This document shows positions 26,003-35,899 of a stretch of DNA of 64,000 bases, in pieces. The stretch comes from Chishuiella changwenlii (GTDB lineage: Bacteria > Bacteroidota > Bacteroidia > Flavobacteriales > Weeksellaceae): NCBI RefSeq assembly GCF_900142565.1, contig NZ_FRBH01000002.1, forward strand, positions 1-64,000. Reading direction: 5' to 3'. Both the position numbers and the translations under genes were made by a program. The first letter of the stretch is position 1; the number at the start of each line of letters is the position of its first letter. Below the pieces are notes generated by a model. The model made no database searches. It was not told where the DNA came from and was given only the letters and a program-made list of their open reading frames with translations.

Positions 26003-26977
26003 TTGACAGAAATTAACATCGAATTAGCAGAAATTAATGCCCAAGATTTTTACGGCGCTAATAATGAACATTTAAAAAGGATAAAAGAGTACTATCCTAA
26101 ATTAAAAATCATTGCAAGAGGAAGGCAGTTAACTGTCCTTGGAAATGAAGATATTTTGAAAGTTTTTGACCAAAAAATTCAAAAAGTCATTCAGCATATT
26201 CATAAATATAATCGACTTTCTGATCGTGAACTTGAAATTATTATGACAGAAGATAATAATGAAATGCTTCAGATGAAAAAAGAAGATGAAATTATTGTTC
26301 ATGGAGTTAATGGGAAAATTATCCGACCGCAAACACCCAATCAACACAAATTGGTGCAGACTGTTTACAATAAAGATATGGTTTTTGCCATTGGACCAGC
26401 TGGAACAGGAAAAACTTATACTGCGGTTGCTTTAGCTGTACAAGCATTAAAAAACAAAGAAGTTCGTCGTATTATTATGACACGTCCTGCTGTAGAAGCA
26501 GGAGAAAATCTTGGTTTTTTACCTGGTGACATGAAAGATAAGCTTGATCCTTATTTACAGCCTCTTTATGATGCTTTGAAAGATATGATTCCGTTTGAGA
26601 AACTTTCTACTTATACAGAAAAAGGTGTAATAGAAGTTGCACCATTGGCTTTTATGAGAGGTAGAACATTAGACGATGCATTTGTTATCTTAGATGAAGC
26701 GCAGAATACTACTTATGCACAGATGAAAATGTTTTTAACGCGTATGGGAAAACATTCTAAATTTATAATTACTGGAGATCCTAATCAGGTAGATTTACCA
26801 CCGAAACAAAAATCTGGATTAAGAGAGGCTTTAAATGTTTTACATGGTGTAAAAGATATTGGTTTTATTTATTTAGATGATAAAGATGTTGTGAGACATA
26901 AAATTGTTCGAGAAATCTTAAAAGCTTACAAAGTGAGTGAAGATAAAGAAAGAGAGAAAATAGATATAAAGAAATAG
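26003..26977 (+). CDS. phoH: PhoH family ATPase
   Basis: A PhoH-like P-loop protein with Walker A GPAGTGKTYTA (about 130) and Walker B FVILDEAQN, followed by the PhoH-typical ITGDPNQVDLP. An N-terminal KH-like segment includes RLTV-type strands (IIARGRQLTVLG). The best start is TTG at 26003 (324 residues, MTEINIELAEINAQDFYG), because its N-terminus matches relatives and the -7 promoter element lies just upstream. No ATG is available near the beginning. Members are thought to act in RNA metabolism; the precise role is open. Confidence 0.9.
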   Translation: MTEINIELAEINAQDFYGANNEHLKRIKEYYPKLKIIARGRQLTVLGNEDILKVFDQKIQKVIQHIHKYNRLSDRELEIIMTEDNNEMLQMKKEDEIIVHGVNGKIIRPQTPNQHKLVQTVYNKDMVFAIGPAGTGKTYTAVALAVQALKNKEVRRIIMTRPAVEAGENLGFLPGDMKDKLDPYLQPLYDALKDMIPFEKLSTYTEKGVIEVAPLAFMRGRTLDDAFVILDEAQNTTYAQMKMFLTRMGKHSKFIITGDPNQVDLPPKQKSGLREALNVLHGVKDIGFIYLDDKDVVRHKIVREILKAYKVSEDKEREKIDIKK

Positions 26978-26982
26978 AAATT

Positions 26983-27022
26983 AAAAAATCCCCATTCAAT
27001 ACATTGAATGGGGATTTTTTAA
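26983..27022 (+). terminator. Terminator after phoH
   Basis: AAAAAATCCCCATTCAAT (26983-27000) pairs with ATTGAATGGGGATTTTTT (27003-27020), an 18-bp stem ending in T6. Confidence 0.88.
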
Positions 27023-27136
27023 TTATCACTTAATTTTAATTTGTAAAAAATGTGTATTTAATATTTATGTTAACAGTTTATTATATTAACTTTAATATTA
27101 TATTGATTGTTTGTAAAACTAAATTAATTAACACAC

Positions 27137-29755
27137 ATGAATAAAAAATCTACAACATTTAAAATGCTTATGCTGTGCGGATTTTTAGCGTTTAACACGC
27201 TTTCTGCTCAGAACTACGAAAATCTTATATCAGATTATTTATATTCTAATTCATCTAAATTAAAATCAGCATCCAATGCAAGTAAAGAATTTACGATAAG
27301 TAATATAGACCGTTCAGAAAGTATGAAGGCAGATGTTCTTCAGGTGCAACAAATGTATAATTCTATACCTGTTTATCAAGGTATATCTACTTTTCTGATA
27401 AAGGATAATCAAGTAGAATATGCAAATGAGAATTTTGTATCAAACTTTGATGCGTCTAAGACTTCCAAAAAAAGTAAATCCTCTATAGATGAAGAAAAAG
27501 TAGCTCAATCATTATTTCCAAAGCTACTTGCTAATGCAAATATAAAATCATCTTCAACCTATACGATTACTAAAACAAATAGTATTGAGAGTAATGTAGA
27601 TAAAAAAATAATTTATTTTCCGAAAGACAATCAATTGATTTTGGCAATGGAATTTAACTTCGAAGAAGTTAATACATCAAACTATTGGCATATTTTAGTT
27701 GATATTGAGACTGGAGAAATATTACTAAAAGAAAACCTTACCGTTTTTTGCCAGTTCGATAAAGGAACATTTTCTCATGAAGATCATACACACAGTGTAA
27801 CTACACTTCTAGAAAATAAAGCAAAACAAGAAGAAACGAACAATATTGCAGATGCAAGATATAATGTTTTTCCTTTTCCAATAGAAGCACCAACTTTTGG
27901 TAATCGTGCAATGGTTTCTGAGGATAGAACAATATCTCCAGACGGATGGCATTATGATGGTACAACTTCTTACACAACTACAAGAGGGAATAATGTATAC
28001 ACTTATGAAGATATTAATGGAACAAATACGGCATCTTATGTTACAGATGCAGGAAATTCTCTTGTATTTGATTATCCATTAGATATTAATTCTACTTTAG
28101 ACACCTATAGAGATGCAGCTATTACAAATTTGTTTTATGCAAATAATAGAATTCATGATGTGTTTTACAAGTTTGGATTTACAGAAACAGCTCGAAATTT
28201 TCAGCAAAATAATTATGGATTTGAAGGAAGAGGTAATGATGCTGTTTTTGCCGAAGCCCGAGACGGGTACGGAAGAAATGATTCGGAATATTTAAATAAT
28301 GCGAATTTTAGTTCACCTTCAGATGGAAGTCGTCCAAGAATGCAGATGTACGTATGGAACCCTATTTCACCTCCACAAAGAATAAGTTTTAACGCACCAT
28401 CTGATTTAGTAGGTTTAAATATGCAAACACAAACTGCTAGTTTTGGACCTTATTCAACGGTAACACCAGTTGTTGGAGACTTAGTGAAGTCTGAACCAGC
28501 AAACGGATGTACTACGTTTACAAATGATTTAACGAATAAAATAGCTTTTGTAGAAAGAGGTACTTGTAATTTTACTGTAAAAGTTAAAAATGCTCAGGTT
28601 GCTGGAGCAAAAGCTGTTATAGTTTACAATGTAGATACTACTCAAGCATATGGGGGAATGGGAGGTACTGATGCTACAGTAACAATTCCATCTGCATTAA
28701 TTACTTATCAAGATGGACAACGACTTTCTTCAGCTTTAAATTCAGGAACAAATGTTAATCTTACTTACCAAGATGATAAGAGTAAATATATTTGGATAGA
28801 TGCTAGTTTAGATAATGGTATTATTATACACGAATATGGACATGGAATATCAAATAGATTAACAGGAACTGGTTCTGGTTGTTTAAATACCAATCTTAGT
28901 AATGAACAAATGGGAGAAGGTTGGTCAGACTTTTTTGCTTTAATGTTAACAAATAGACCAGGAGATAATGCAAGTGTAGCAAGAGGAATGGGAACTTTTG
29001 CTAATGCAGAACAACCAAATGGAGGAGGTATTCGTCCAGCAAAATATTCTCCAGATTTTGCAATAAATAATTATACTTATGGAAGAACAAATGGAATGAC
29101 TACCACTAATGCTGCTGGGGCAACTGTACCTCATGTACATAGTATAGGTTTTGTTTGGGCAACCATGTTATGGGATTTACATTGGAAGTATGTAGATCGT
29201 TACGGTTATAGTTCTAACGTTCTTTCTAACCCAAATAGTGGTAGTGCAAAAGTTTTACAATTGGTAATGGATGGTTTAAAGTTACAATCATGTAACCCAA
29301 CATTTATAAATGGTAGAGACGCAATTTTAAAAGCTGATGAGGTAAAAGGAGGAACAGATCGTTGTATGATTTGGGAAACATTTGCAAAACGTGGTTTAGG
29401 TGTTAAAGCTAGTGCAGGAGGTAAGACAGGTGTTGGAACAGGAATTAATGACCAAGTAGAAGATTTTACTGTGCCAGCAGATTGTAGTTTATCTACTCAA
29501 GAGGTTAAATTAAATTCAGATATTAACGTTTATCCAAATCCAGCTAAAAATGAAGTTACAATATCTTCTAAAACAATAAAAGATAAAGTAAATATTCAAA
29601 TTTTTGATGTTACTGGAAGAAAAGTACTAGATGAAACAAAAGTTATTCTTTCAGGAGCTAACTTAGATACATCAAAACTTACAAATGGAGTTTATATTCT
29701 AAAATTAGATAGTAAAGAAGGTAGTTCTTCTCAAAAATTAATTATTAAGAAATAA
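27137..29755 (+). CDS. M36 fungalysin-type metalloprotease, T9SS exported, copy 1
   Basis: The 872-residue preproprotein has a signal peptide (cleavage after Ala24), a fungalysin/thermolysin propeptide (about 30-200) and an M36 catalytic domain split by an inserted PA domain (about 440-540, AFVERGTCNFTVKVKNAQ). The zinc site is H565-E566-Y-G-H569 with E594 in GEGWSD as third ligand. A type A T9SS sorting domain ends the protein (about 795-872, NVYPNPAKNEVTI ... LIIKK). It is secreted or surface-attached and digests protein outside the cell. A close paralogue follows at 30016. Confidence 0.95.
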   Translation: MNKKSTTFKMLMLCGFLAFNTLSAQNYENLISDYLYSNSSKLKSASNASKEFTISNIDRSESMKADVLQVQQMYNSIPVYQGISTFLIKDNQVEYANENFVSNFDASKTSKKSKSSIDEEKVAQSLFPKLLANANIKSSSTYTITKTNSIESNVDKKIIYFPKDNQLILAMEFNFEEVNTSNYWHILVDIETGEILLKENLTVFCQFDKGTFSHEDHTHSVTTLLENKAKQEETNNIADARYNVFPFPIEAPTFGNRAMVSEDRTISPDGWHYDGTTSYTTTRGNNVYTYEDINGTNTASYVTDAGNSLVFDYPLDINSTLDTYRDAAITNLFYANNRIHDVFYKFGFTETARNFQQNNYGFEGRGNDAVFAEARDGYGRNDSEYLNNANFSSPSDGSRPRMQMYVWNPISPPQRISFNAPSDLVGLNMQTQTASFGPYSTVTPVVGDLVKSEPANGCTTFTNDLTNKIAFVERGTCNFTVKVKNAQVAGAKAVIVYNVDTTQAYGGMGGTDATVTIPSALITYQDGQRLSSALNSGTNVNLTYQDDKSKYIWIDASLDNGIIIHEYGHGISNRLTGTGSGCLNTNLSNEQMGEGWSDFFALMLTNRPGDNASVARGMGTFANAEQPNGGGIRPAKYSPDFAINNYTYGRTNGMTTTNAAGATVPHVHSIGFVWATMLWDLHWKYVDRYGYSSNVLSNPNSGSAKVLQLVMDGLKLQSCNPTFINGRDAILKADEVKGGTDRCMIWETFAKRGLGVKASAGGKTGVGTGINDQVEDFTVPADCSLSTQEVKLNSDINVYPNPAKNEVTISSKTIKDKVNIQIFDVTGRKVLDETKVILSGANLDTSKLTNGVYILKLDSKEGSSSQKLIIKK

Positions 29756-29774
29756 GAAAAATTTTTATAAACCT

Positions 29775-29806
29775 AAAAGGCCATTCAATTGAATGGCTTT
29801 TTTTTA
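29775..29806 (+). terminator. Terminator after M36 copy 1
   Basis: The perfect palindrome GCCATTCAATTGAATGGC (29780-29797) flanked by A and T runs. The next 35 nt (from about 29805) are nearly the same as those after M36 copy 2. Confidence 0.85.
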
Positions 29807-30015
29807 TTTAGATGAAATTATTTTCCATAAGAAGGAATCATATGATTTAAAATTAATTTGAATATTCTCATAACAACAATCGTATTAAGATTTTTAAATT
29901 AAAAAGTATTTTAATTTATTAAGTGTTATTGTATTTAATGTTGATGCTAATTAAGTATTTATTTGTATTCATTTTAATGATAAATTATTTAGTTTTATTG
30001 TAAACTAATTTAAAT

Positions 30016-32640
30016 ATGAATAAAAAATCTACTACCTTTAAAGCGTTAACGCTATGTGGCTTTTTGGCGTTTACTCCCCTTTCTGCCCAGAATTATGAAA
30101 GCCTTATATCAGACTATTTATATTCTACTTCATCTAAACTGAAATCAACACCGTTTGCTAATAAAGAATTTACGATAAGTAATATTGATCGTTCCGAAAG
30201 TATGAAGGGAGATATTCTGCAGGTACAACAAACGTATAATTCTATACCTGTTTATCAAGGTATATCTACTTTTTTGATAAAGAATAATCAGGTAGAATAT
30301 GCAAATGAGAATTTTGTATCAAATTTTGATGCGTCAAAAACTTCCAAAAAAAGTAAATCATCTATAGATGAAGAAAAAGTGGCTCAATCATTATTTCCAA
30401 AGCTACTTGCTAATGCAAAAATAAATTCATCTTCAAGTTACACATTTACTAAAGAAAATGATAATAAGAATTATGTTGATAAAAAATTGATTTATCTTCC
30501 GAAAGACAATCAATTGATTTTGGCAATGGAGTTTGATTTTGAGGAAGTCAATACGTCAAATTATTGGCATATTTTAGTTGATATTGAGACCGGAGAAATA
30601 TTATTAAAAGAAAATCTTACCGTTTTTTGTAAATTCGATAATGGAACATTTTCACATGATAATCATTCACACGGTGCACCTACACTTTTAGAAAATAAAA
30701 TAAATCGAGCTGAAACAAATAATATTAAGAATGTTGCAGGAGCAAAGTACAATGTTTTTGCTTTTCCTGTAGAAGCACCAACTTTTGGTAATCGTGCAAT
30801 AGTTTCTGAAGACAGAACGATATCTCTAGATGGGTGGCATAACGATGGAACAACATCTTACACAACAACAAGAGGAAATAATGTATATGCTTATGAAGAT
30901 CTTATGGGAACAAACTCACCATCTTATATTACAGATGCAGGTAATTCCCTTTTATTCGATTATCCGTTAGATATTAATTCTACTTTAGATACTTATAGAG
31001 ATGCAGTTATTACAAATTTGTTTTATGCAAATAATAGAATTCATGATGTGTTTTATAAATTTGGTTTTACAGAAACAGCTCGTAATTTTCAGCAAAATAA
31101 TTATAATAAAGGAGGAAGAGGTAACGATGCTGTTTTAGCAGAGGCAAGAGATAGTCATGGAAGAAATGATTCTAGATATTTAAATAATGCAAATTTTGCT
31201 TCTCCTGCTGACGGAATCAATCCAAGAATGCAAATGTATTTATGGAACCCTATTTCACCTCCACAAAGAATAAGTTTTAATGCGCCATCAGATTTAGTAG
31301 GTCTAAATATGCAAACCCGAACTGCTAATTTTGGACCGTATTCCACTGTAACGCCAGTTATTGGAGACTTAGTAAAGTCTGAACCAGCAAACGGATGTAC
31401 TACTTTTACAAATGATTTAACGGACAAAATAGCTTTTGTAGAAAGAGGTGTTTGTAATTTTACTGTAAAAGTTAAAAATGCTCAGGTTGCAGGAGCAAAA
31501 GCTGTTATAGTTTACAACGTAGATGAGAGTCAAGGACATGTACAAATGGGAAGTACGGATGATACGATTATAATTCCATCTGCATTAATTACTTATCAAG
31601 ATGGACAACGACTTTCTTCAGCGTTAAATTCAGGAACAACTATTAATCTTACTTACCAAGATGATAAGAGTAAATATATTTGGATAGATAGTAGTTTAGA
31701 TAATGGTATGATTATTCACGAATATGGTCACGGAATATCAATTAGGTTGACAGGGAATGGATTTAATTGTTTGAATTCTAATCAAAGTAATGAACAAATG
31801 GGAGAGGGTTGGTCTGATTTTTTTGCTTTAATGTTAACAAATAGACCAGAAGATGATGCGAGTGTAGCAAGAGGGATGGGAACTTTTGCTAATGCAGAAC
31901 AACCAAATGGAGGAGGTATTCGTCCAGCAAAATATTCTCCAGATTTCGCGATAAATGATTATACTTATGGAAGAACAAATGGAATGACAATAATTTCTGA
32001 TGGTGTAACTAGGTCTAATTTACATCGCATAGGTTTTGTTTGGGCAACCATGTTATGGGATTTACATTGGAAGTATGTAGATCGTTACGGTTATAGTTCT
32101 AATGTTCTTTCTAACCCAAATAGTGGTAGTGCAAAAGTTTTACAATTGGTAATGGATGGTTTAAAGTTACAATCGTGTAATCCTACCTTTATAGATGGAA
32201 GAGATGCTATTTTAAAAGCTGATGAAATAAATGGGGGAGTAGATCGCTGTATGATTTGGGAAACATTTGCAAAACGTGGTTTAGGAATAAAAGCTAGTGC
32301 AGGAGAAAAGACAGGTGTTGGAACAGCAATTAATGACCAAGTAGAAGATTTTACTGTGCCAGCAGATTGTAGTTTATCTACCCAAGAGGTTAAATTAAAT
32401 TCAGATATTAACGTTTATCCAAATCCAGCTAAAAATGAAGTTACAATATCTTCTAAAACAATAAAAGATAAAGTAAATATTCAAATTTTTGATGTTACTG
32501 GAAGAAAAGTACTAGATGAAACAAAAGTTATTTTTTCAGGATCTAACTTAGATACATCAAAACTTACAAATGGAGTTTATATCATTAAATTAGATAGTAA
32601 AGAGGGTAGTTCTTCTCAAAAATTAATTATCAAGAAATAA
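30016..32640 (+). CDS. M36 fungalysin-type metalloprotease, T9SS exported, copy 2
   Basis: An 874-residue paralogue of the preceding protease with the same domain order: signal peptide, propeptide, M36 domain with inserted PA domain, and type A T9SS sorting domain. The zinc site is H568-E569-Y-G-H572 with E597. The C-terminal 90 residues are almost identical to copy 1, while the propeptide end (about 200-240) and the loops after the zinc site differ most. That pattern fits tandem duplication followed by divergence of substrate-contact regions, possibly with gene conversion at the 3' end. Confidence 0.95.
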   Translation: MNKKSTTFKALTLCGFLAFTPLSAQNYESLISDYLYSTSSKLKSTPFANKEFTISNIDRSESMKGDILQVQQTYNSIPVYQGISTFLIKNNQVEYANENFVSNFDASKTSKKSKSSIDEEKVAQSLFPKLLANAKINSSSSYTFTKENDNKNYVDKKLIYLPKDNQLILAMEFDFEEVNTSNYWHILVDIETGEILLKENLTVFCKFDNGTFSHDNHSHGAPTLLENKINRAETNNIKNVAGAKYNVFAFPVEAPTFGNRAIVSEDRTISLDGWHNDGTTSYTTTRGNNVYAYEDLMGTNSPSYITDAGNSLLFDYPLDINSTLDTYRDAVITNLFYANNRIHDVFYKFGFTETARNFQQNNYNKGGRGNDAVLAEARDSHGRNDSRYLNNANFASPADGINPRMQMYLWNPISPPQRISFNAPSDLVGLNMQTRTANFGPYSTVTPVIGDLVKSEPANGCTTFTNDLTDKIAFVERGVCNFTVKVKNAQVAGAKAVIVYNVDESQGHVQMGSTDDTIIIPSALITYQDGQRLSSALNSGTTINLTYQDDKSKYIWIDSSLDNGMIIHEYGHGISIRLTGNGFNCLNSNQSNEQMGEGWSDFFALMLTNRPEDDASVARGMGTFANAEQPNGGGIRPAKYSPDFAINDYTYGRTNGMTIISDGVTRSNLHRIGFVWATMLWDLHWKYVDRYGYSSNVLSNPNSGSAKVLQLVMDGLKLQSCNPTFIDGRDAILKADEINGGVDRCMIWETFAKRGLGIKASAGEKTGVGTAINDQVEDFTVPADCSLSTQEVKLNSDINVYPNPAKNEVTISSKTIKDKVNIQIFDVTGRKVLDETKVIFSGSNLDTSKLTNGVYIIKLDSKEGSSSQKLIIKK

Positions 32641-32657
32641 GAAAAGTTTTTATAAAC

Positions 32658-32692
32658 GTAAAAGACCATTCAATTGAATGGTCTTTTTTTTA
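32658..32692 (+). terminator. Terminator after M36 copy 2
   Basis: AAAGACCATTC (32661-32671) pairs with GAATGGTCTTT (32676-32686) followed by T8. It is a close relative of the copy 1 terminator, with matching flanking sequence. Confidence 0.85.
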
Positions 32693-32728
32693 TTTAGATG
32701 AAATTATTTTCCATAAGGAGGAATTAAT

Positions 32729-34255
32729 TTACATCCACTGATTTCTATCCAAACTTCTGTATTGTATAGCCTCACTAATGTGTTTAGATAGGATATTTTC
32801 TGAACCTTCTAAATCAGCAATAGTTCTTCCAACGCGTATAATTCTATCATAAGCACGAGCAGAAAGATTTAATTTTTCCATCACAATTTTTATCAGATTT
32901 TTAGAATTATCATCTAAATTACAAAAGGCATCAAGCTCTTTAGGTCCCATTTGAGAATTATAATGAACTCTAGAATCCTTAAATCGTTTAGTTTGTTTAT
33001 CACGAGCATTTATTACTCTATTGCGAATAACTTCGCTTTTCTCACCATTACGTTCTTTAGACAAATCATCAAAAGGAACAGGATTAACTTCAATATGTAA
33101 ATCAATTCTGTCTAAAAGAGGTCCAGATATTTTATTTAGATAGCGTTGCATTTCAGAAGAGGTAGAAGTATTATTAGGATCATCCATAAAATAACCACTA
33201 GGACTAGGATTCATGGATGCCACTAACATAAAACTTGCAGGATAGTTAACTGTAAATTTAGCTCTTGAGATGGTAACCTCTCTATCTTCTAAAGGTTGGC
33301 GCATTACTTCTAAAACGGAACGTTTAAACTCTGGTAATTCATCTAAAAATAATACACCATTGTGTGATAAAGAAATTTCTCCAGGTTGAGGATAAGATCC
33401 TCCCCCTACCAATGCTGCATCAGAAATTGTCGAGTGCGGATTAATAAAAGGACGAACAGTTATAAGAGATTTACTTGCAAGTTTTCCTGCGACACTATGA
33501 ATTTTTGTTGTTTCTAAAGCTTCATCAATTGTTAATGGAGGTAGAATTGACGCAATTCGTTTTGCTAACATTGTTTTTCCGCTTCCAGGAGGACCAATTA
33601 AAATAATATTATGTCCACCAGCAGCAGCAATTTCCATTGCACGTTTTACGTTTTCTTGTCCTTTTACATCAGAAAAATCGAAAGGATAGTTATTCATTTC
33701 ATTAAAAAATGATTCGTTTAAATTAACTTGATGAGGTTTTAATTCTGTATCATTATTAAAATAGTCTACAACCTCTTTAATATTATCAACAGCTAAAACA
33801 TTAATTCTTTGTACAACTGCCGCTTCATCAGCATTTTGTTTAGGTAGAATAATTCCTTCAAAACCTTCTTCTTTTGCTTTAATAGCAATTGGTAAGGCTC
33901 CTTTTATAGGACGTAGAGTTCCATCAAGCGATAACTCACCCATCATTACATATTTATCTATATTACTAGAATTAACTTGCTCCGATGCAGCCAATATTCC
34001 AATGGCAATTGGTAAATCATAAGCAGAACCTTCTTTTTGTAAATCTGCAGGAGCCATATTAATTGTTATTTTCTTTCCTGGTAATTTTAAGTTAGAATTT
34101 TTTAGTGCTGCATTTATTCTAAAATTACTTTCTTTAATTGCACTATCAGGTAATCCAACCAAATGATAGCCTACACCTTGGTCAATATTAACTTCAATAA
34201 TTATTGTTTGAGCTGAAACTCCAAAAATTGCACTTGCAAAAATTTTTACCAACAT
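32729..34255 (-). CDS. comM: YifB/ComM family Mg-chelatase-like AAA ATPase
   Basis: The 508-residue protein has the ComM order: an N-terminal Lon-protease-like S5 domain (about 1-170, GVGYHLVGLPDSAIKES at 28-44), then an AAA+ core with Walker A GPPGSGKTMLAKR near 221-233, Walker B GVLFLDELPEF, and the C-terminal Mg-chelatase helical domain. ComM is a helicase that helps branch migration during natural transformation. It is transcribed toward the M36 genes and divergently from cdd. Confidence 0.93.
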   Translation of the reverse strand: MLVKIFASAIFGVSAQTIIIEVNIDQGVGYHLVGLPDSAIKESNFRINAALKNSNLKLPGKKITINMAPADLQKEGSAYDLPIAIGILAASEQVNSSNIDKYVMMGELSLDGTLRPIKGALPIAIKAKEEGFEGIILPKQNADEAAVVQRINVLAVDNIKEVVDYFNNDTELKPHQVNLNESFFNEMNNYPFDFSDVKGQENVKRAMEIAAAGGHNIILIGPPGSGKTMLAKRIASILPPLTIDEALETTKIHSVAGKLASKSLITVRPFINPHSTISDAALVGGGSYPQPGEISLSHNGVLFLDELPEFKRSVLEVMRQPLEDREVTISRAKFTVNYPASFMLVASMNPSPSGYFMDDPNNTSTSSEMQRYLNKISGPLLDRIDLHIEVNPVPFDDLSKERNGEKSEVIRNRVINARDKQTKRFKDSRVHYNSQMGPKELDAFCNLDDNSKNLIKIVMEKLNLSARAYDRIIRVGRTIADLEGSENILSKHISEAIQYRSLDRNQWM

Positions 34256-34360
34256 ATTATGTTTTTTTATAAATTTACTTCCTTTTTCTATTGTAGAAAA
34301 TAGCTGAAAGGACTTAAGTATTTAATAATTAATTAAGTGACACTTATAGTATAATTCTAT

Positions 34361-34834
34361 ATGAAAAAAGAAAAATATTCCTTCGAATTTCATCGATTTG
34401 ATGATAAGTCAGAATTAGGAAATGAACAAAAGAAAGTCGTAGATGAGGCTTTAGAGATTTCTAAAAAAGCTTATGCTCCTTATTCAACTTTCAAAGTTGG
34501 TGCAGCTGTTCAATTAGAGAATGGTGAAATTTTCTCGAGCTCTAACCAAGAAAATGCAGCATATCCAGTTGGTATTTGTGCAGAAAGAGGTTTATTAGCT
34601 TATGTTAATGCCAATTATCCTAACATCAAAATAGAAAAGTTAGCAGTTTCCACACCAAATGTAAATTTTCCACTACCTCCTTGTGGAATGTGTCGTCAAT
34701 ATATTTTAGAGATAGAAAAAAAACAAAAATCTTCTATAGAACTCATTCTATCGGGAAATGAAGGGGAAGTTTTTGTCTTAGAATCTGCAAAAGATTTACT
34801 CCCTCTACACTTTACTGATGAATTTTTAGGGTAG
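34361..34834 (+). CDS. cdd: Cytidine deaminase
   Basis: A 157-residue zinc enzyme that deaminates cytidine and deoxycytidine to uridines in pyrimidine salvage. The catalytic zinc motif is complete: C-A-E in GICAERGLL and P-C-G-M-C in PPCGMCRQ. The substrate-binding part APYSTFKVGAAVQ is also standard. An N-terminal extension of about 20 residues precedes the core. The downstream pdhA gene has its own promoter, so linkage to cdd is probably incidental. Confidence 0.95.
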   Translation: MKKEKYSFEFHRFDDKSELGNEQKKVVDEALEISKKAYAPYSTFKVGAAVQLENGEIFSSSNQENAAYPVGICAERGLLAYVNANYPNIKIEKLAVSTPNVNFPLPPCGMCRQYILEIEKKQKSSIELILSGNEGEVFVLESAKDLLPLHFTDEFLG

Positions 34835-34838
34835 CAAT

Positions 34839-34869
34839 TTTGTACACTAAATAGATTAGTTTAAATTTG
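34839..34869 (+). promoter_or_regulatory. Promoter of pdhA-pdhC
   Basis: TTTG (34839-34842), a 19-nt spacer and TAAATTTG (34862-34869) match the Bacteroidota housekeeping promoter exactly. The predicted RNA start near 34876 rules out the upstream in-frame start at 34867 and supports ATG 34891. Confidence 0.75.
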
Positions 34870-34890
34870 TTCCAACGGAATTGTGCAATT

Positions 34891-35892
34891 ATGGAAAAAT
34901 TAACGCAAGAAACGTACCTACAGTGGTATCGTGATATGAACTTTTGGCGTCGCTTTGAGGACAAGTGTCGTTCATTATATTTAAAACAAAAAATTAGAGG
35001 TTTCTTACATTTATATAATGGTCAAGAAGCTTTACCAGCAGGTTTTTTACATGCAATGAAACCTGGAGATAAAGTAATTACAGCTTACCGTTGTCACGTT
35101 TGGCCAATCGCTTTAGGTGAAGATCCAAGAAGATTGATGGCAGAAATTACAGGAAAATCTACAGGAACTTCTCAAGGTTTAGGAGGTTCTATGCACTTTT
35201 TCAGTAAAGAACATGGTTTCTATGGAGGACATGGTATTGTTGGAGGACAAATTCCATTAGGAGCTGGTATGGCTTTTGGTGATAAGTTTAATGACAAAGA
35301 CCACGTTACAATTTGTTTAATGGGAGATGGTGCAACTCGTCAAGGAACATTACACGAAACATTTAACATGGCTATGAACTGGAAATTACCAGTTGTTTTT
35401 GTGTGTGAAAACAATCAGTATGCAATGGGAACACCAGTTTCTCGTACAGCTAATCATGAAGATGTTTGGAAATTAGGTTTAGGGTATGAAATGCCTTGTA
35501 TGCCTGTTGATGGTATGGATCCAGTTAAAGTTGCTGAAGCAGCTTACGAAGCTATCGAGCGTGCTCGTCGTGGAGATGGACCAACTTTCTTAGACGTTCG
35601 TACTTATCGTTATAGAGGACACTCTATGTCTGATGCTGAGCCTTACCGTACAAAAGATGAGGTTGAACAATACAAACAAGAAGATCCTATTTTAAATGTT
35701 GAATCTCATATTTTATCTAACAATTGGGCAACAAAAGAAGATTTAGAGTCGATTGTAAATGAAATGAAGGAAAAAGTTGAAGAGTGTGTAGACTTTGCAG
35801 AAAACTCACCTTTCCCTGATGAAGATGTAATGTACAAATACATTTATTCTGAACCAGATTATCCTTTCTTAGATAAAATAGAAAACAACTAA
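34891..35892 (+). CDS. pdhA: Pyruvate dehydrogenase E1 component, alpha subunit
   Basis: A 333-residue E1-alpha subunit. The thiamine diphosphate motif GDGATRQGTLHE ... CENNQYAMGT is present, as is the phosphorylation-loop-like RYRGHSMSDAEPYR region that contacts the cofactor. It decarboxylates pyruvate together with an E1-beta chain, which is not encoded next to it here. The lipoyl E2 gene follows 7 nt downstream. The start at 34891 is chosen because the promoter covers the earlier in-frame codon. Confidence 0.96.
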   Translation: MEKLTQETYLQWYRDMNFWRRFEDKCRSLYLKQKIRGFLHLYNGQEALPAGFLHAMKPGDKVITAYRCHVWPIALGEDPRRLMAEITGKSTGTSQGLGGSMHFFSKEHGFYGGHGIVGGQIPLGAGMAFGDKFNDKDHVTICLMGDGATRQGTLHETFNMAMNWKLPVVFVCENNQYAMGTPVSRTANHEDVWKLGLGYEMPCMPVDGMDPVKVAEAAYEAIERARRGDGPTFLDVRTYRYRGHSMSDAEPYRTKDEVEQYKQEDPILNVESHILSNNWATKEDLESIVNEMKEKVEECVDFAENSPFPDEDVMYKYIYSEPDYPFLDKIENN

Positions 35893-35899
35893 TACAACC

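Noticed and set aside
29780-29797. Palindrome GCCATTCAATTGAATGGC as a recombination site
   Set aside because: It is flanked by A and T runs and follows a stop codon, so it is a terminator; similar stems occur after pdhC and the second M36 gene.
34867-34890. Upstream start of pdhA at 34867
   Set aside because: The codon lies within or just after the -7 element; ATG 34891 gives the usual PdhA N-terminus.
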